From: Tepidanaerobacter acetatoxydans Re1 | GTDB taxonomy: Bacteria; Bacillota; Thermosediminibacteria; Thermosediminibacterales; Tepidanaerobacteraceae | Assembly: GCF_000328765.2 (NCBI RefSeq) | Contig: NC_019954.2 | Span: 2,090,516-2,154,515 of the forward strand | Direction of reading: 5' to 3' | Length of the DNA stretch: 64,000 nt | In this document: positions 16,737 to 24,763 of the stretch, in pieces | Layout: each line of letters starts with the position of its first letter | Numbering within the stretch: the first letter of the stretch is position 1 | Translations under genes and position numbers: made by a program | The notes under the pieces: model-generated | What the model was told of the DNA's origin: nothing | Databases searched by the model: none | The model's input: only the letters and a program-made list of their open reading frames with translations

Positions 16737-17456
16737 CTATTTAGTCTTTTCAAGTATTTTAACTATAGTTTCAACTGCCACATCGATTATTTTTTGCCCT
16801 TTTTCTTCTGTTGCAAGTGTGGCACTGCCTAAAACAATAGTATCTGTGATTTCATCCCAAGGAGTAGGTGTATACTCAAAATCTTCTGGTAAATCAGGAA
16901 AATCATCCAGTGCTTTGTCCATCTTAACATAATCCGGAGCCAGATAAAGCATGTATGAAGTTTCTATTTCACAAGCGTGAAAGTATCCTCCCGGCATAGG
17001 TTTTGATTCTCGTACTTCTTTTGTAATTTTCGCCGTTCCTGGGTATATGAAATAAAATACCTTTAAATCTTTATAAAAATCATATAAGTTTCTTGCTGCT
17101 TCTTTTATAGCGGTCATGTTACCAACGTGAGTATTTATAATTACAAAATATCGTACACCAAACTTATATAAACTTTTGCCAATATCCGTTAAAACACCAG
17201 TTAGATGTTCATTGCTTACATTTATACTTCCTGGCACATTTCTAAGGCTCCATACTTGCCCATAAGAAAAAGTGGGCAGCACTAATGCATCAACTTTTTC
17301 TGCAACTTTTCTTGATAATCGCTCAGCAAGATAATTGTCGGTTCCAATCGGAAGATGAGGTCCGTGGGCTTCTACGGCTCCAATGGGTAATATCGCAATA
17401 GGTTTTTTGCTGATAAATTCCTGAAATTCTAAATAAGTTAGTTTTTGCATATCCAT
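16737..17456 (-). CDS. creatininase-family amidohydrolase
   Basis: Metal-dependent amidohydrolase of 239 residues. It has the creatininase/MftE signature LPIGAVEAHGPHLPIGTD (about 23-40) with Glu, His and Asp ligands, NTHVGN (about 108) and FHACEIETS (about 152). Family members open cyclic amides or hydrolyse linear amides, or cleave peptides as MftE does; the substrate here is unknown. AGGTG precedes the ATG. It is sandwiched between phosphotriesterase-family and SIS genes in a PTS operon, which suggests it acts on an amide or lactam group of the imported carbohydrate-like compound (inference). Confidence 0.9.
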   Translation of the reverse strand: MDMQKLTYLEFQEFISKKPIAILPIGAVEAHGPHLPIGTDNYLAERLSRKVAEKVDALVLPTFSYGQVWSLRNVPGSINVSNEHLTGVLTDIGKSLYKFGVRYFVIINTHVGNMTAIKEAARNLYDFYKDLKVFYFIYPGTAKITKEVRESKPMPGGYFHACEIETSYMLYLAPDYVKMDKALDDFPDLPEDFEYTPTPWDEITDTIVLGSATLATEEKGQKIIDVAVETIVKILEKTK

Positions 17457-17467
17457 TTATTTTTCAC

Positions 17468-18460
17468 CTACTTTTTAAATGCAAAACAGCGCATAGGGTT
17501 ATTTATAAAGAAATCTTCAATTAGCTTTTCGCCGTCAAGACCTGCGTCTTCTGCTTGATCGATAAATCTTGGAGTCCATTTTTTAATAATAAACTCAAGC
17601 CCTAAGCCATAATTATAATGTTTATAATAACTTTTTCTGGCAGTATCACCACTTATTAAGATTTGGTTTTTGAAGCCCTTCTTAACTAACTGTAAGATTG
17701 CATCTATTCTACTACTCTCGGGCGCATATTTTATCTTTCCAATGCCGTCAAAGCAAAGAAATGCTCCTGTTTTAGCAATCTGTGTGTGATAATATGGGTC
17801 TAGATTCCGATCCATATGACCAAAAGCTGCATATTCTAACTTAATTCCTTCATTTTTAAGAATTTCTATTTGCTCTAAAGCCATAGTTCCCGCCTCGGTA
17901 TGACTATGAATAGGTGCTTTTGTTTCTTTATGGGCAATAGCTATAGCTTTAATAGTTTTTATTTCCAACGGTGAAATTGAATTATAGCCTGTTCCAAATT
18001 TCAACTGCCCACCGCAAATACTTGTACCTTCTAAACCTTCTTCGATCTCACCAATTACATATTTAGCAAGCTCATAGACCGAGGCGTTTTCAATCCATTC
18101 ACCATATGTTTCATAATTTCCAACAATCGATCTAATATTTCCCTTAAGCTTTGCATTCCATAAAAAAGCTTTGTTAAATCCTGCCGTTCCAATAATCTTA
18201 ATTCCTGTCTTTTCAGATATACGCTTTACAGACTCTACCTGACGGCCATAATCGACAGCTGTAGCATCAACTATCGTACTTCCGCCGGCTTTTTTAAAGT
18301 CCATAACATCCTGTAGAGATTTATTTTCATCATCAAGCAAAAGATCATCTTCATTTCTTTCTTTCCAATACGGCGGAATGCATACAATATGTTCATGAGA
18401 ATATGTGAAACCAAGTTCTTCCGGCTTTATATCTCCTGAGAAAGTTCTTATAAAACTCAA
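17468..18460 (-). CDS. phosphotriesterase-family metal hydrolase (Lys-bridged type)
   Basis: Binuclear-metal amidohydrolase-superfamily enzyme of 330 residues. It shows the HxH motif in YSHEHIVC (about 20-27), a Lys in the bridging position (GGQLKFGTGYN, about 153), then HSHTEAG, GHMDRN and the catalytic Asp in LISGDTARK. Relatives include lactonases that open sugar-acid lactones, so a lactone of a phosphorylated sugar acid is a plausible substrate next to an ascorbate-type PTS. Organophosphate hydrolysis is unlikely to be the natural role. It starts with TTG, with GGAGC 9 nt upstream, and follows the IIC gene after a stable hairpin. Confidence 0.9.
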   Translation of the reverse strand: MSFIRTFSGDIKPEELGFTYSHEHIVCIPPYWKERNEDDLLLDDENKSLQDVMDFKKAGGSTIVDATAVDYGRQVESVKRISEKTGIKIIGTAGFNKAFLWNAKLKGNIRSIVGNYETYGEWIENASVYELAKYVIGEIEEGLEGTSICGGQLKFGTGYNSISPLEIKTIKAIAIAHKETKAPIHSHTEAGTMALEQIEILKNEGIKLEYAAFGHMDRNLDPYYHTQIAKTGAFLCFDGIGKIKYAPESSRIDAILQLVKKGFKNQILISGDTARKSYYKHYNYGLGLEFIIKKWTPRFIDQAEDAGLDGEKLIEDFFINNPMRCFAFKK

Positions 18461-18508
18461 TATATATTGCTCCTTTCAGTCAGACTAAAAAAATGAAGTG
18501 CATAAGTT

Positions 18509-18550
18509 GGATGACGGCCTATGCCTATAAGCAGGCCATGACCGTCACCC
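18509..18550 (-). promoter_or_regulatory. intercistronic hairpin between PTS IIC and phosphotriesterase genes
   Basis: On the minus strand GGGTGACGG (18550-18542) pairs with CCGTCATCC (18517-18509), with an inner GCCT/AGGC stem. It resembles processing or stabilising hairpins that separate expression of transporter and enzyme genes. A T-rich stretch about 16 nt later makes partial termination possible. Confidence 0.6.
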
Positions 18551-18555
18551 AATAT

Positions 18556-19857
18556 TTAAAATATAAGTTTACTTATTAAAGCCACTAAAGGACCTAGGAT
18601 GAACATATCACTATCTCCAGCCCACATAGCGGTATCTGGAATAGTTGAATTGATTAAAAATGTTACAGTGATGTATTGACCCCATGCTATAACAGTAGAA
18701 GTTATAAATCCTGCTATCAGAGCACCACGAACTCCTCCTGTAGCATTGCCAAATACCCCAGCAGTTGCTGAATGGAAAAATAAGGCTATCATTGTTGGCA
18801 CAAAGATATATCCTGCAGTTTTACCTAAAACTACCAACCAAATAAGTGTCCCAGCAAAACAGCCCAGGAAACCTAAAATAGATGCAGTTGGTGCATATGG
18901 ATAAACTATCGGACAATCTAAAGCAGGTTTAGCATTAGGCACTATTGTATCAGCTATACCTTTAAAAGCTGGAACAATTTCACCGATTAACATTCTAACA
19001 CCAAACAAAACTACTGCAATACCTCCTGCAAATTGAAATCCTTGGATTAATGAAAATATTGCAAAATTCTGATCTCCAGCAATTGCTTTGAGTTCTGCAA
19101 TTGCTGGCGTTTCAGGTTTTGCTAAAAGTATCAATGCACCAATTAAATATAATGCAGACATAATAAGTGCTATGATTACATTGGAATCCCGCAAAAATTC
19201 CAATCCTTTCGGCATCTGTAATGATTCAGAATCTTGTTCCTTATTACCAAATATCTTTCCCAACCAAGCACCAATCAATGATACTGACGCACTGGTGTGG
19301 CCCAGCGCAACTTGGTCACCGCCTGTGATTTTACGCATAATAGGCTGAGTTAGGGCAGGCTGAATTGTCCAGTAAAAACCCAGAAACAGCGATAAAAATA
19401 AGACCAATTTCCATGTTGCTACTGCAGTTCCAACAGTGTTGATAATAATGCCGGCAAAAATCATCGAAGTCCAAAACATCATATGACCGGTTAGATAGAT
19501 ATAATTCCATTTTGTGAATTTAGCTAGAAAAACATTAATTAAAAATCCGAGCACCATTGCAAGGGTTACCGCTGAGCCAAATTGCTGACTAAAAGAAGGC
19601 TGACCCATAAACTGCCCTAACTCTTGTGCTTTAAGACCAAAAACTTCTTGCCACATTGGCTGAAACACATTTAAAGCATTTACTATGATTCCAGAACCAC
19701 CGTTTATAATCATGAATCCTATAATAGCTTTAAATGTTCCAGTCATAGTTTGACTAAACGTCTTCTTTTGAAGCACCAATCCCAATAGCACTATCAAGCC
19801 TATTAGTATAGCAGGCTGCCCCAGGATGTTTGTAGCAATCCAAAAAACAATATTCAT
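18556..19857 (-). CDS. PTS system IIC component, SgaT/UlaA (ascorbate-type) family
   Basis: Polytopic permease of a phosphotransferase system, 433 residues with about 11 membrane segments. The start (FWIATNILGQPAILIGLIVLLGLVLQKK) and internal segments GTFKAIIGFMIINGGSGII, MRKITGGDQVALGHTSASV and CPIVYPYAPTASILGF match the UlaA/SgaT family, which imports L-ascorbate in E. coli. Other family members move different sugar acids or related compounds. No ulaG, ulaD, ulaE or ulaF homologue is present, so the substrate is probably not ascorbate. It is preceded by the IIB gene with GGGAGG before the ATG. Confidence 0.92.
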   Translation of the reverse strand: MNIVFWIATNILGQPAILIGLIVLLGLVLQKKTFSQTMTGTFKAIIGFMIINGGSGIIVNALNVFQPMWQEVFGLKAQELGQFMGQPSFSQQFGSAVTLAMVLGFLINVFLAKFTKWNYIYLTGHMMFWTSMIFAGIIINTVGTAVATWKLVLFLSLFLGFYWTIQPALTQPIMRKITGGDQVALGHTSASVSLIGAWLGKIFGNKEQDSESLQMPKGLEFLRDSNVIIALIMSALYLIGALILLAKPETPAIAELKAIAGDQNFAIFSLIQGFQFAGGIAVVLFGVRMLIGEIVPAFKGIADTIVPNAKPALDCPIVYPYAPTASILGFLGCFAGTLIWLVVLGKTAGYIFVPTMIALFFHSATAGVFGNATGGVRGALIAGFITSTVIAWGQYITVTFLINSTIPDTAMWAGDSDMFILGPLVALISKLIF

Positions 19858-19871
19858 TTACAATACCTCCC

Positions 19872-20141
19872 TTATTTTTTAAAAAATGATTGTAACACCT
19901 CTTTGATTTCATCCTTATCAAAATAGTTTTTTACGATTAAAATTGGTATCTTGGCTTCTTTTAAGTTCTCAGCCAACTCCTTATTTGTCATAATTACATC
20001 TGGTTTTGTAAAGAGAGCTGTGCTTACATCGGAATTATCAACATCAGCTTCTATCCCCAATTCCTTTAGGACACTTTCTACGTTCATCCGCAAAATAAGA
20101 CTACTTCCCTGACCAAGTCCACATACCGTTAGTATTTTCAT
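19872..20141 (-). CDS. PTS system IIB component, SgaB/UlaB family
   Basis: Cytosolic phosphotransfer protein of 89 residues. The phosphorylation cysteine is in the active-site loop TVCGLGQGSSLILRMNVE near the N-terminus, the signature of lactose/ascorbate-type IIB proteins. It passes phosphate to the substrate carried by the adjacent IIC. ATG at 20141 is preferred to GTG at 20144 because of AGGGGTG spacing. No separate IIA gene is seen in the operon; the only IIA-like domain is at the end of the upstream regulator. Confidence 0.92.
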   Translation of the reverse strand: MKILTVCGLGQGSSLILRMNVESVLKELGIEADVDNSDVSTALFTKPDVIMTNKELAENLKEAKIPILIVKNYFDKDEIKEVLQSFFKK

Positions 20142-20193
20142 CACATTTTCACCCCTTCACTGTTATTTTTCCCTGAATCTACAGCTGATATTA

Positions 20194-22329
20194 TTATTGT
20201 ATTCCTGTTGCAGATAGCTCTATTACATCAATAACTTCTTTTACTTCTGAAGCCTGTAAAATTGCATCTATCGAAGAAGAATTAGAAAAAAGTCTCATAA
20301 GATCAGAAAGGGCTTGTAGGTGGGTATGATGATCCGTTGCTCCAAACGTTAAAATTAGTTTTACCGGTTCCTTATTATCAAAAGAAACTGGTCCTTTAAG
20401 TGTTATTAAACTCATGCATACCTTTTTTACTCCATCCTCAGGTCGAGCATGTGGCATTGCAATACCAGGGGCTATAACAATATAGGGGCCCAATTCTTTG
20501 ACATTTCTAATCATGGCTTCCACATAACTAGGCTCTACAAAATCTTCTTGGACTAACAACTCACCTCCTTTTCTGATAGCTTCTTCCCAATTACTTGCTT
20601 CGACATTAAGTTTTATGGTTTTTTCTGTCAGTAGATCTTTTAACACTGGCCGGGCAACTCCCTTCGAGTCGATATGATTTGTAAGATTTAAAAACTTCGA
20701 CAATTCATTTACTAAATTTAATCGATCTTTAATAAAGCAATACTTATCTATTATTTCTAGAAGATTTTCGATTTGAGTTTGAGCATCTGCTCCGATAGAA
20801 TCCTTTGGTGAAATCTTAATCAAAAGTTTATGCATTTTTTCAATATCTTCTTCCGGCAGCAATGGATTTACTATAATTTCCGGTATATCTTTACAACCGG
20901 TAGGAACAGTAGAAATTATTAGATCTACTTTTCTATTCTTGCTAACTTCTGCTACCTGGCGACTGGCGACCGTATCAATAACGTTTATATTACTGAATTG
21001 GCTTTCTATCCTAGAAGACAGGAGTTTAGCCGTACCTACACCTGTTCCGCAAACTACGACTGCATTATAAACGCTGCTAGATGCAGGTTTATTCCTTTCA
21101 AGAGCTGCTCCTATATGAATTGCAATAAATCCAGCCTCTTCATCCGGAATTTTATGACCGACATAATCTTCAATAGGTTTTAAAGAACTTCTTACGGCTT
21201 TAAATATCTTTGGATAATTATATTTAATCTCCTTTAAAATTGGGTTTTTGAGAGGAAGATTATGTTTTAGGCGATAAATTGTAGGTTCTAAATGCTTTAA
21301 AAGCCCATTATATAACTCTCCATCTAACAAAAAATCTATATCTAATTTTTCGCCGATGGCTTTAATAATATCATTAGTTAAAACTTGTAACTGCAGCCAT
21401 TCCTGACTTGCAAATATATCAGTTTCGGTTACCTTGCCTCCTAAAAGGTGTATAGTAACATAACCAATCTCATCAGTAGGAATTCTTATATTATAACTTT
21501 GCTCCAAAAAAGTAACCATGCTAGAGGCTACTGCAAATTCTTTTGTAAATTTTAGTTTGGATAATTCATCCTCCGGCATGATGATGTTTTTATCAAGTTG
21601 AATGCGCTTTATCGCAAGAGCTAGATGAATCACCAAGCCTGAGTAAGCGTTATCGGCAAAAGTTGTTTTTAATTGCTTTTCAGCTAATTGTATTGATTTT
21701 TCTATAGGCAAAACATCGAGGTCTTGAAATAGCTTTTTTATTTGCTGATTTGCCACTATATTTATTCTTCTATGAATTGGGGCCTTGATAAAGTTAAGCG
21801 CCTTTTCGATTTCCATATTCTCTGACAAAAGAGAGATTGCAGCCCTACGCAAATTCTGTTCACGGCCTTTTATCCTCATGCCAAAGCGAGGCAAAGACTC
21901 AAGTTGAAGGCCATATTTCAAAAGCCACTTCCTAACTCCTTTTAGGTCATTGACTACGGTGCCTCTACTTACAGAAAGTATACTTGCTATTTCATCAATA
22001 GTCGTATAATCCTTTGCCTGAAAAAGTTCGGTCAATATGATTGTCTTTCGTTCTTGTGGTGTTAGTACATAGTTATAACTATTAATTTCTTCAAGCAATG
22101 TGGTTATTTTTTGTCTTTGATGTAATAGTGGGAAGTAACTTATGCCAGAATTAGGCTTCCGTATTAATTGTGGCAATTCATTTGTCTTTAAAAAATCATC
22201 TATTTTATCTAAATCATACCTGATTGTCCTTGATGATACCTTGAAAAACTTTGCTAGCTCTGAAATTTTGATTGGTTTTTCTGCCGATATTATTTGACCA
22301 AGTAGCTGCGCACACCGCTCGTCCATCAA
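20194..22329 (-). CDS. BglG/MtlR-type transcriptional activator with PRD, EIIB and EIIA domains
   Basis: PTS-controlled transcription factor of 711 residues, probably activating the operon downstream. Order of domains: HTH_11 (about 1-60, KISELAKFFKVSSRTIRYDL), Mga-like second HTH (about 85-160, TIDEIASILSVSRGTVVND), two PRD domains (about 190-400, with VIHLALAIKR and GFIAIHIGAALER histidines), an EIIB-Gat-like domain with Cys in VVCGTGVGTAKLL (about 418-500), and a mannitol/fructose-type EIIA domain with His in IAMPHARPEDGV (about 620). The EIIA part may also serve the IIB/IIC transporter, which has no stand-alone IIA here. Start is TTG 22329 (9 nt after GGAGG) or ATG 22326. Confidence 0.92.
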   Translation of the reverse strand: MMDERCAQLLGQIISAEKPIKISELAKFFKVSSRTIRYDLDKIDDFLKTNELPQLIRKPNSGISYFPLLHQRQKITTLLEEINSYNYVLTPQERKTIILTELFQAKDYTTIDEIASILSVSRGTVVNDLKGVRKWLLKYGLQLESLPRFGMRIKGREQNLRRAAISLLSENMEIEKALNFIKAPIHRRINIVANQQIKKLFQDLDVLPIEKSIQLAEKQLKTTFADNAYSGLVIHLALAIKRIQLDKNIIMPEDELSKLKFTKEFAVASSMVTFLEQSYNIRIPTDEIGYVTIHLLGGKVTETDIFASQEWLQLQVLTNDIIKAIGEKLDIDFLLDGELYNGLLKHLEPTIYRLKHNLPLKNPILKEIKYNYPKIFKAVRSSLKPIEDYVGHKIPDEEAGFIAIHIGAALERNKPASSSVYNAVVVCGTGVGTAKLLSSRIESQFSNINVIDTVASRQVAEVSKNRKVDLIISTVPTGCKDIPEIIVNPLLPEEDIEKMHKLLIKISPKDSIGADAQTQIENLLEIIDKYCFIKDRLNLVNELSKFLNLTNHIDSKGVARPVLKDLLTEKTIKLNVEASNWEEAIRKGGELLVQEDFVEPSYVEAMIRNVKELGPYIVIAPGIAMPHARPEDGVKKVCMSLITLKGPVSFDNKEPVKLILTFGATDHHTHLQALSDLMRLFSNSSSIDAILQASEVKEVIDVIELSATGIQ

Positions 22330-22591
22330 ATTATAGAACCTCCTTCATTTTGAATTATATAACAGACTTATTGTTATGAAAAGTCTAATATCTTTCAAAG
22401 CAATTGTGGCAATTCTATACTATGCTTACATTAAATACTGCAACATATTCTATTAAATTAAAAATTCATGCAAGAGTATCAACTCTAAAACCTATCTGAT
22501 GGAAATTAAAAAACTTTGGGAAGGTAATATTACCTCACAGCCCATGTACAAATTTTAATAGCAATAAAAATAAAAACGGCACGAAATTTAA
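22330..22591. other. intergenic region upstream of the PRD regulator
   Basis: No gene seen. It contains the perfect palindrome AGGTAATATTACCT (22522-22535), about 195 nt upstream of the regulator start, a possible operator, and AT-rich DNA with several TATA-like boxes on the minus strand. No clear promoter stands out. Confidence 0.35.
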
Positions 22592-22641
22592 ATAAAAGAA
22601 GAAAGCCTAGAATCCACTCTTTATAAGAATTTCCAGGCTTT
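22592..22641 (-). terminator. probable intrinsic terminator of larA
   Basis: AAAGCCT at 22602-22608 pairs with AGGCTTT at 22635-22641, with partial pairing extending inward. On the minus strand the stem is followed by CTTCTTTTATTT. The plus strand also has a T-run, so it could work in both directions. Confidence 0.6.
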
Positions 22642-22696
22642 TTATTCCTTATAGCTGTCAAGGATAGAATTATATTGCAGCCTTACTTATTGGCTC

Positions 22697-23983
22697 TTAT
22701 ATATTTTCATCATTCTCCACTATCACCGAAACACCATCTGGAATTACAGTAATTTTTGCATCATTTCCTTTGAGTTTAAGTGCCTGCTTGATAGCATCTT
22801 CTACTGTATAAGCATGAATCATGTGGCAGTCCTCAATCATTTTGGGGTCGCACATATCTGTTACAAATATGACGGTATGCTTGTCAAGAATCCTTGATAA
22901 AATTTGAAATTCCCATTGATCAGGTGCCGTATCTTCCGGAGGCACCTTTACTAATCTATCTAAAATTTCCCTGGGACTTTTTGCATTTTTCATATTGTTA
23001 TAAAAAGACTCACCACCATGGCCGTCATTACATGCAGCAACCATTATGATTACTCCATTCTCGCGACACGCTGCCTCTGCTGCAGTCATTCCTTTTACGG
23101 ATTGATAAAGGTTTTGGTCCAGGGGATACCCTCCGTTTGTTGAAATGACAATATCTGCAGGCTTTGCCTTTACACTTGAAAGTTGTTTTACAAATTTACA
23201 CCCTTCCTCATGCGCTAAAACGCTATCACCGCTAAAAGCATTTATGATTTTTTTATCTTTATCTATTACAACATTTAATATGAAGGCAAGATTGGCTGCT
23301 TTTGCCGCAAATAGCATATCTTCATGTATTGGATTATTTTCCAGGTTTCCTGTTCTCGCATAAGGGCTTGCAATAAATTTTGCGCAATGATTTTCCATGA
23401 CGGATGTTGCACCTGCCACGCCCGGAAGAATGCTCTTTCTTCCCCCTGAAAATCCGGCAAAAAAATGCGGTTCAATAAAGCCCTCAGATATAACTAATTC
23501 TGATTTGCAAACCATTTTGTTTAAATATAGTTTTCCACCTGACGGCAGAACACCAACATATTCTAGTTGATCTTTATCAAAAGCCATATGGTTTATAATA
23601 GTTTCTTTTTTAACTATTTCTTCCCCGAATTTATTTATCATTTCTTCTTTTGTTGTCGGTCTGTGAAAACCTGTTGCAATCATAATTTTTATATCTATAT
23701 CCGGATTTGCCCTTCGGATTGTATCTAGTAATATGGGCATTGTAATTTTACTCGGCACGGGTCGTGTATGGTCGCTTGTTATTATTAAAACCTCTTTCTT
23801 TCCTTTTACTAATTCTTCTAAATGTGGACTTCCTATAGGATTGTCAAGAGCAGCTTTAACTATCTCTTCCTGGGATAAGGATGGCTTATATTTATCAGCT
23901 TTTGAACTTAACACCCCTAAAAAATTTTCATCAGGGATATCAACATCTAAAAAAGTTTTGTGATATGGGAGCCTTACTTTCAT
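22697..23983 (-). CDS. larA: LarA-family nickel-pincer racemase (lactate racemase homologue)
   Basis: Homologue of lactate racemase, an enzyme that uses a pyridinium-dithiocarboxylate nickel pincer cofactor. The 428-residue product carries the conserved SDHTRPVP motif (about 70), GFHRPTTKEE (His108 equivalent), EPHFFAGFSGGRKSILPG (His174 and the cofactor-linking Lys184 equivalents) and NHCAKF (His200 equivalent). Many LarA homologues racemise other 2-hydroxy acids, so lactate is not certain. The cofactor genes larB, larC and larE are not in the window. Strong GGAGG site; monocistronic, with a TGGT-N3-ACCA site in its promoter region. Confidence 0.9.
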   Translation of the reverse strand: MKVRLPYHKTFLDVDIPDENFLGVLSSKADKYKPSLSQEEIVKAALDNPIGSPHLEELVKGKKEVLIITSDHTRPVPSKITMPILLDTIRRANPDIDIKIMIATGFHRPTTKEEMINKFGEEIVKKETIINHMAFDKDQLEYVGVLPSGGKLYLNKMVCKSELVISEGFIEPHFFAGFSGGRKSILPGVAGATSVMENHCAKFIASPYARTGNLENNPIHEDMLFAAKAANLAFILNVVIDKDKKIINAFSGDSVLAHEEGCKFVKQLSSVKAKPADIVISTNGGYPLDQNLYQSVKGMTAAEAACRENGVIIMVAACNDGHGGESFYNNMKNAKSPREILDRLVKVPPEDTAPDQWEFQILSRILDKHTVIFVTDMCDPKMIEDCHMIHAYTVEDAIKQALKLKGNDAKITVIPDGVSVIVENDENI

Positions 23984-24036
23984 TTCAAAATCCTCCTATC
24001 AAATTATTATTTAACAGTATCGGTATAATGGTATGG

Positions 24037-24047
24037 TGGTCTTACCA
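24037..24047 (-). promoter_or_regulatory. candidate GntR/FadR-type operator upstream of larA
   Basis: TGGTCTTACCA is a perfect TGGT-N3-ACCA palindrome of the class bound by FadR-subfamily GntR regulators such as LldR and PdhR. It sits 54 nt upstream of the larA start, next to a further ATGGTATGGT half-site repeat. No GntR gene of this class is adjacent. Confidence 0.45.
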
Positions 24048-24120
24048 TTAAATAAATAATATCATAATATTACATAAAATCAAAGTATAGTTATATATTT
24101 AACAATTTTGTATCTATGTT

Positions 24121-24165
24121 CAAAGTGTAATAAAAAGGGGGTTGACCCCTGCTGTTACACTTATT
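24121..24165. repeat. nested inverted repeat with GGGG/CCCC core
   Basis: AGTGTAA and TTACACT arms enclose an inner GGGG...CCCC stem. It lies between larA and the broken nuclease gene. It may be a terminator-like hairpin or the trace of a mobile element; no coding capacity is seen. Confidence 0.35.
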
Positions 24166-24232
24166 TTCTGTAAATCGTTTACAATCTTTTAACTGCTACA
24201 ATAAGTGCATGAGTGTGGTTAGCCCCCCTTAT

Positions 24233-24625
24233 TTAATTAATGTATTTTTTAACATCTTCCAAACTTTCATATTCAAAAATACCATCTATTATAACTTCTA
24301 AAGTTACTAAGTCCAATTTTGATATTCGGACCCTGATTTCTTCTGGCAAAGACCCAAATTTTTTAGTTAATAATTTTATTGCGGTTTTAATAAGAGCTTC
24401 TCTTCCCTCTTCTCTGAGTTTATCAGCTAAAGTCATCACGACCTCACTCCCTTTCGGATAAATATTGTCGATTTTCTTGACCATGATATCCACATCTTTT
24501 GTAGTTAAATCAGCTCTTGCATTAAACATATACCTTATAAGCGTTTCAAAGTATTCTATTCCAGTCTGTTTATCCTCTAATTCGGCAAGACATTCTGCTG
24601 CTCTTAATACAGACTCTATTACTCC
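24233..24625 (-). pseudogene. C-terminal part of an Rpn-family nuclease/transposase-like gene
   Basis: The open frame reads from a TAA at 24626-24628 to a stop at 24233, about 130 codons without a plausible start at its head. The encoded tail is typical of Rpn (PD-(D/E)XK recombination-promoting nuclease, formerly transposase_31) proteins. It has YFETLIRYMFNARADLT, the charged segment LREEGREALIKTAIKLL, and a DUF4351-like end GSLPEEIRVRISKLDL. The N-terminal nuclease domain with its catalytic residues is missing. A shorter 98-residue product from ATG 24529 is possible but has no good ribosome-binding site. Most likely a 5'-truncated relic. Confidence 0.6.
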
Positions 24626-24763
24626 TTATAATTTAATAATGATTTTGGTATATCTATTAAGGAAAATGAACCCAAGGGTAAAGAATAATCGTTTTCCAGA
24701 AGTTAATAAGTATTCCACACTGCAAAGATAGAAACAGACTAAGTATATAAGCGGAGGTTGGAC

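Noticed and set aside
18556-19857. Assignment of the PTS as an L-ascorbate system (ulaA)
   Set aside because: Family match only; the ascorbate-specific lactonase, decarboxylase and epimerase genes are absent from the operon.
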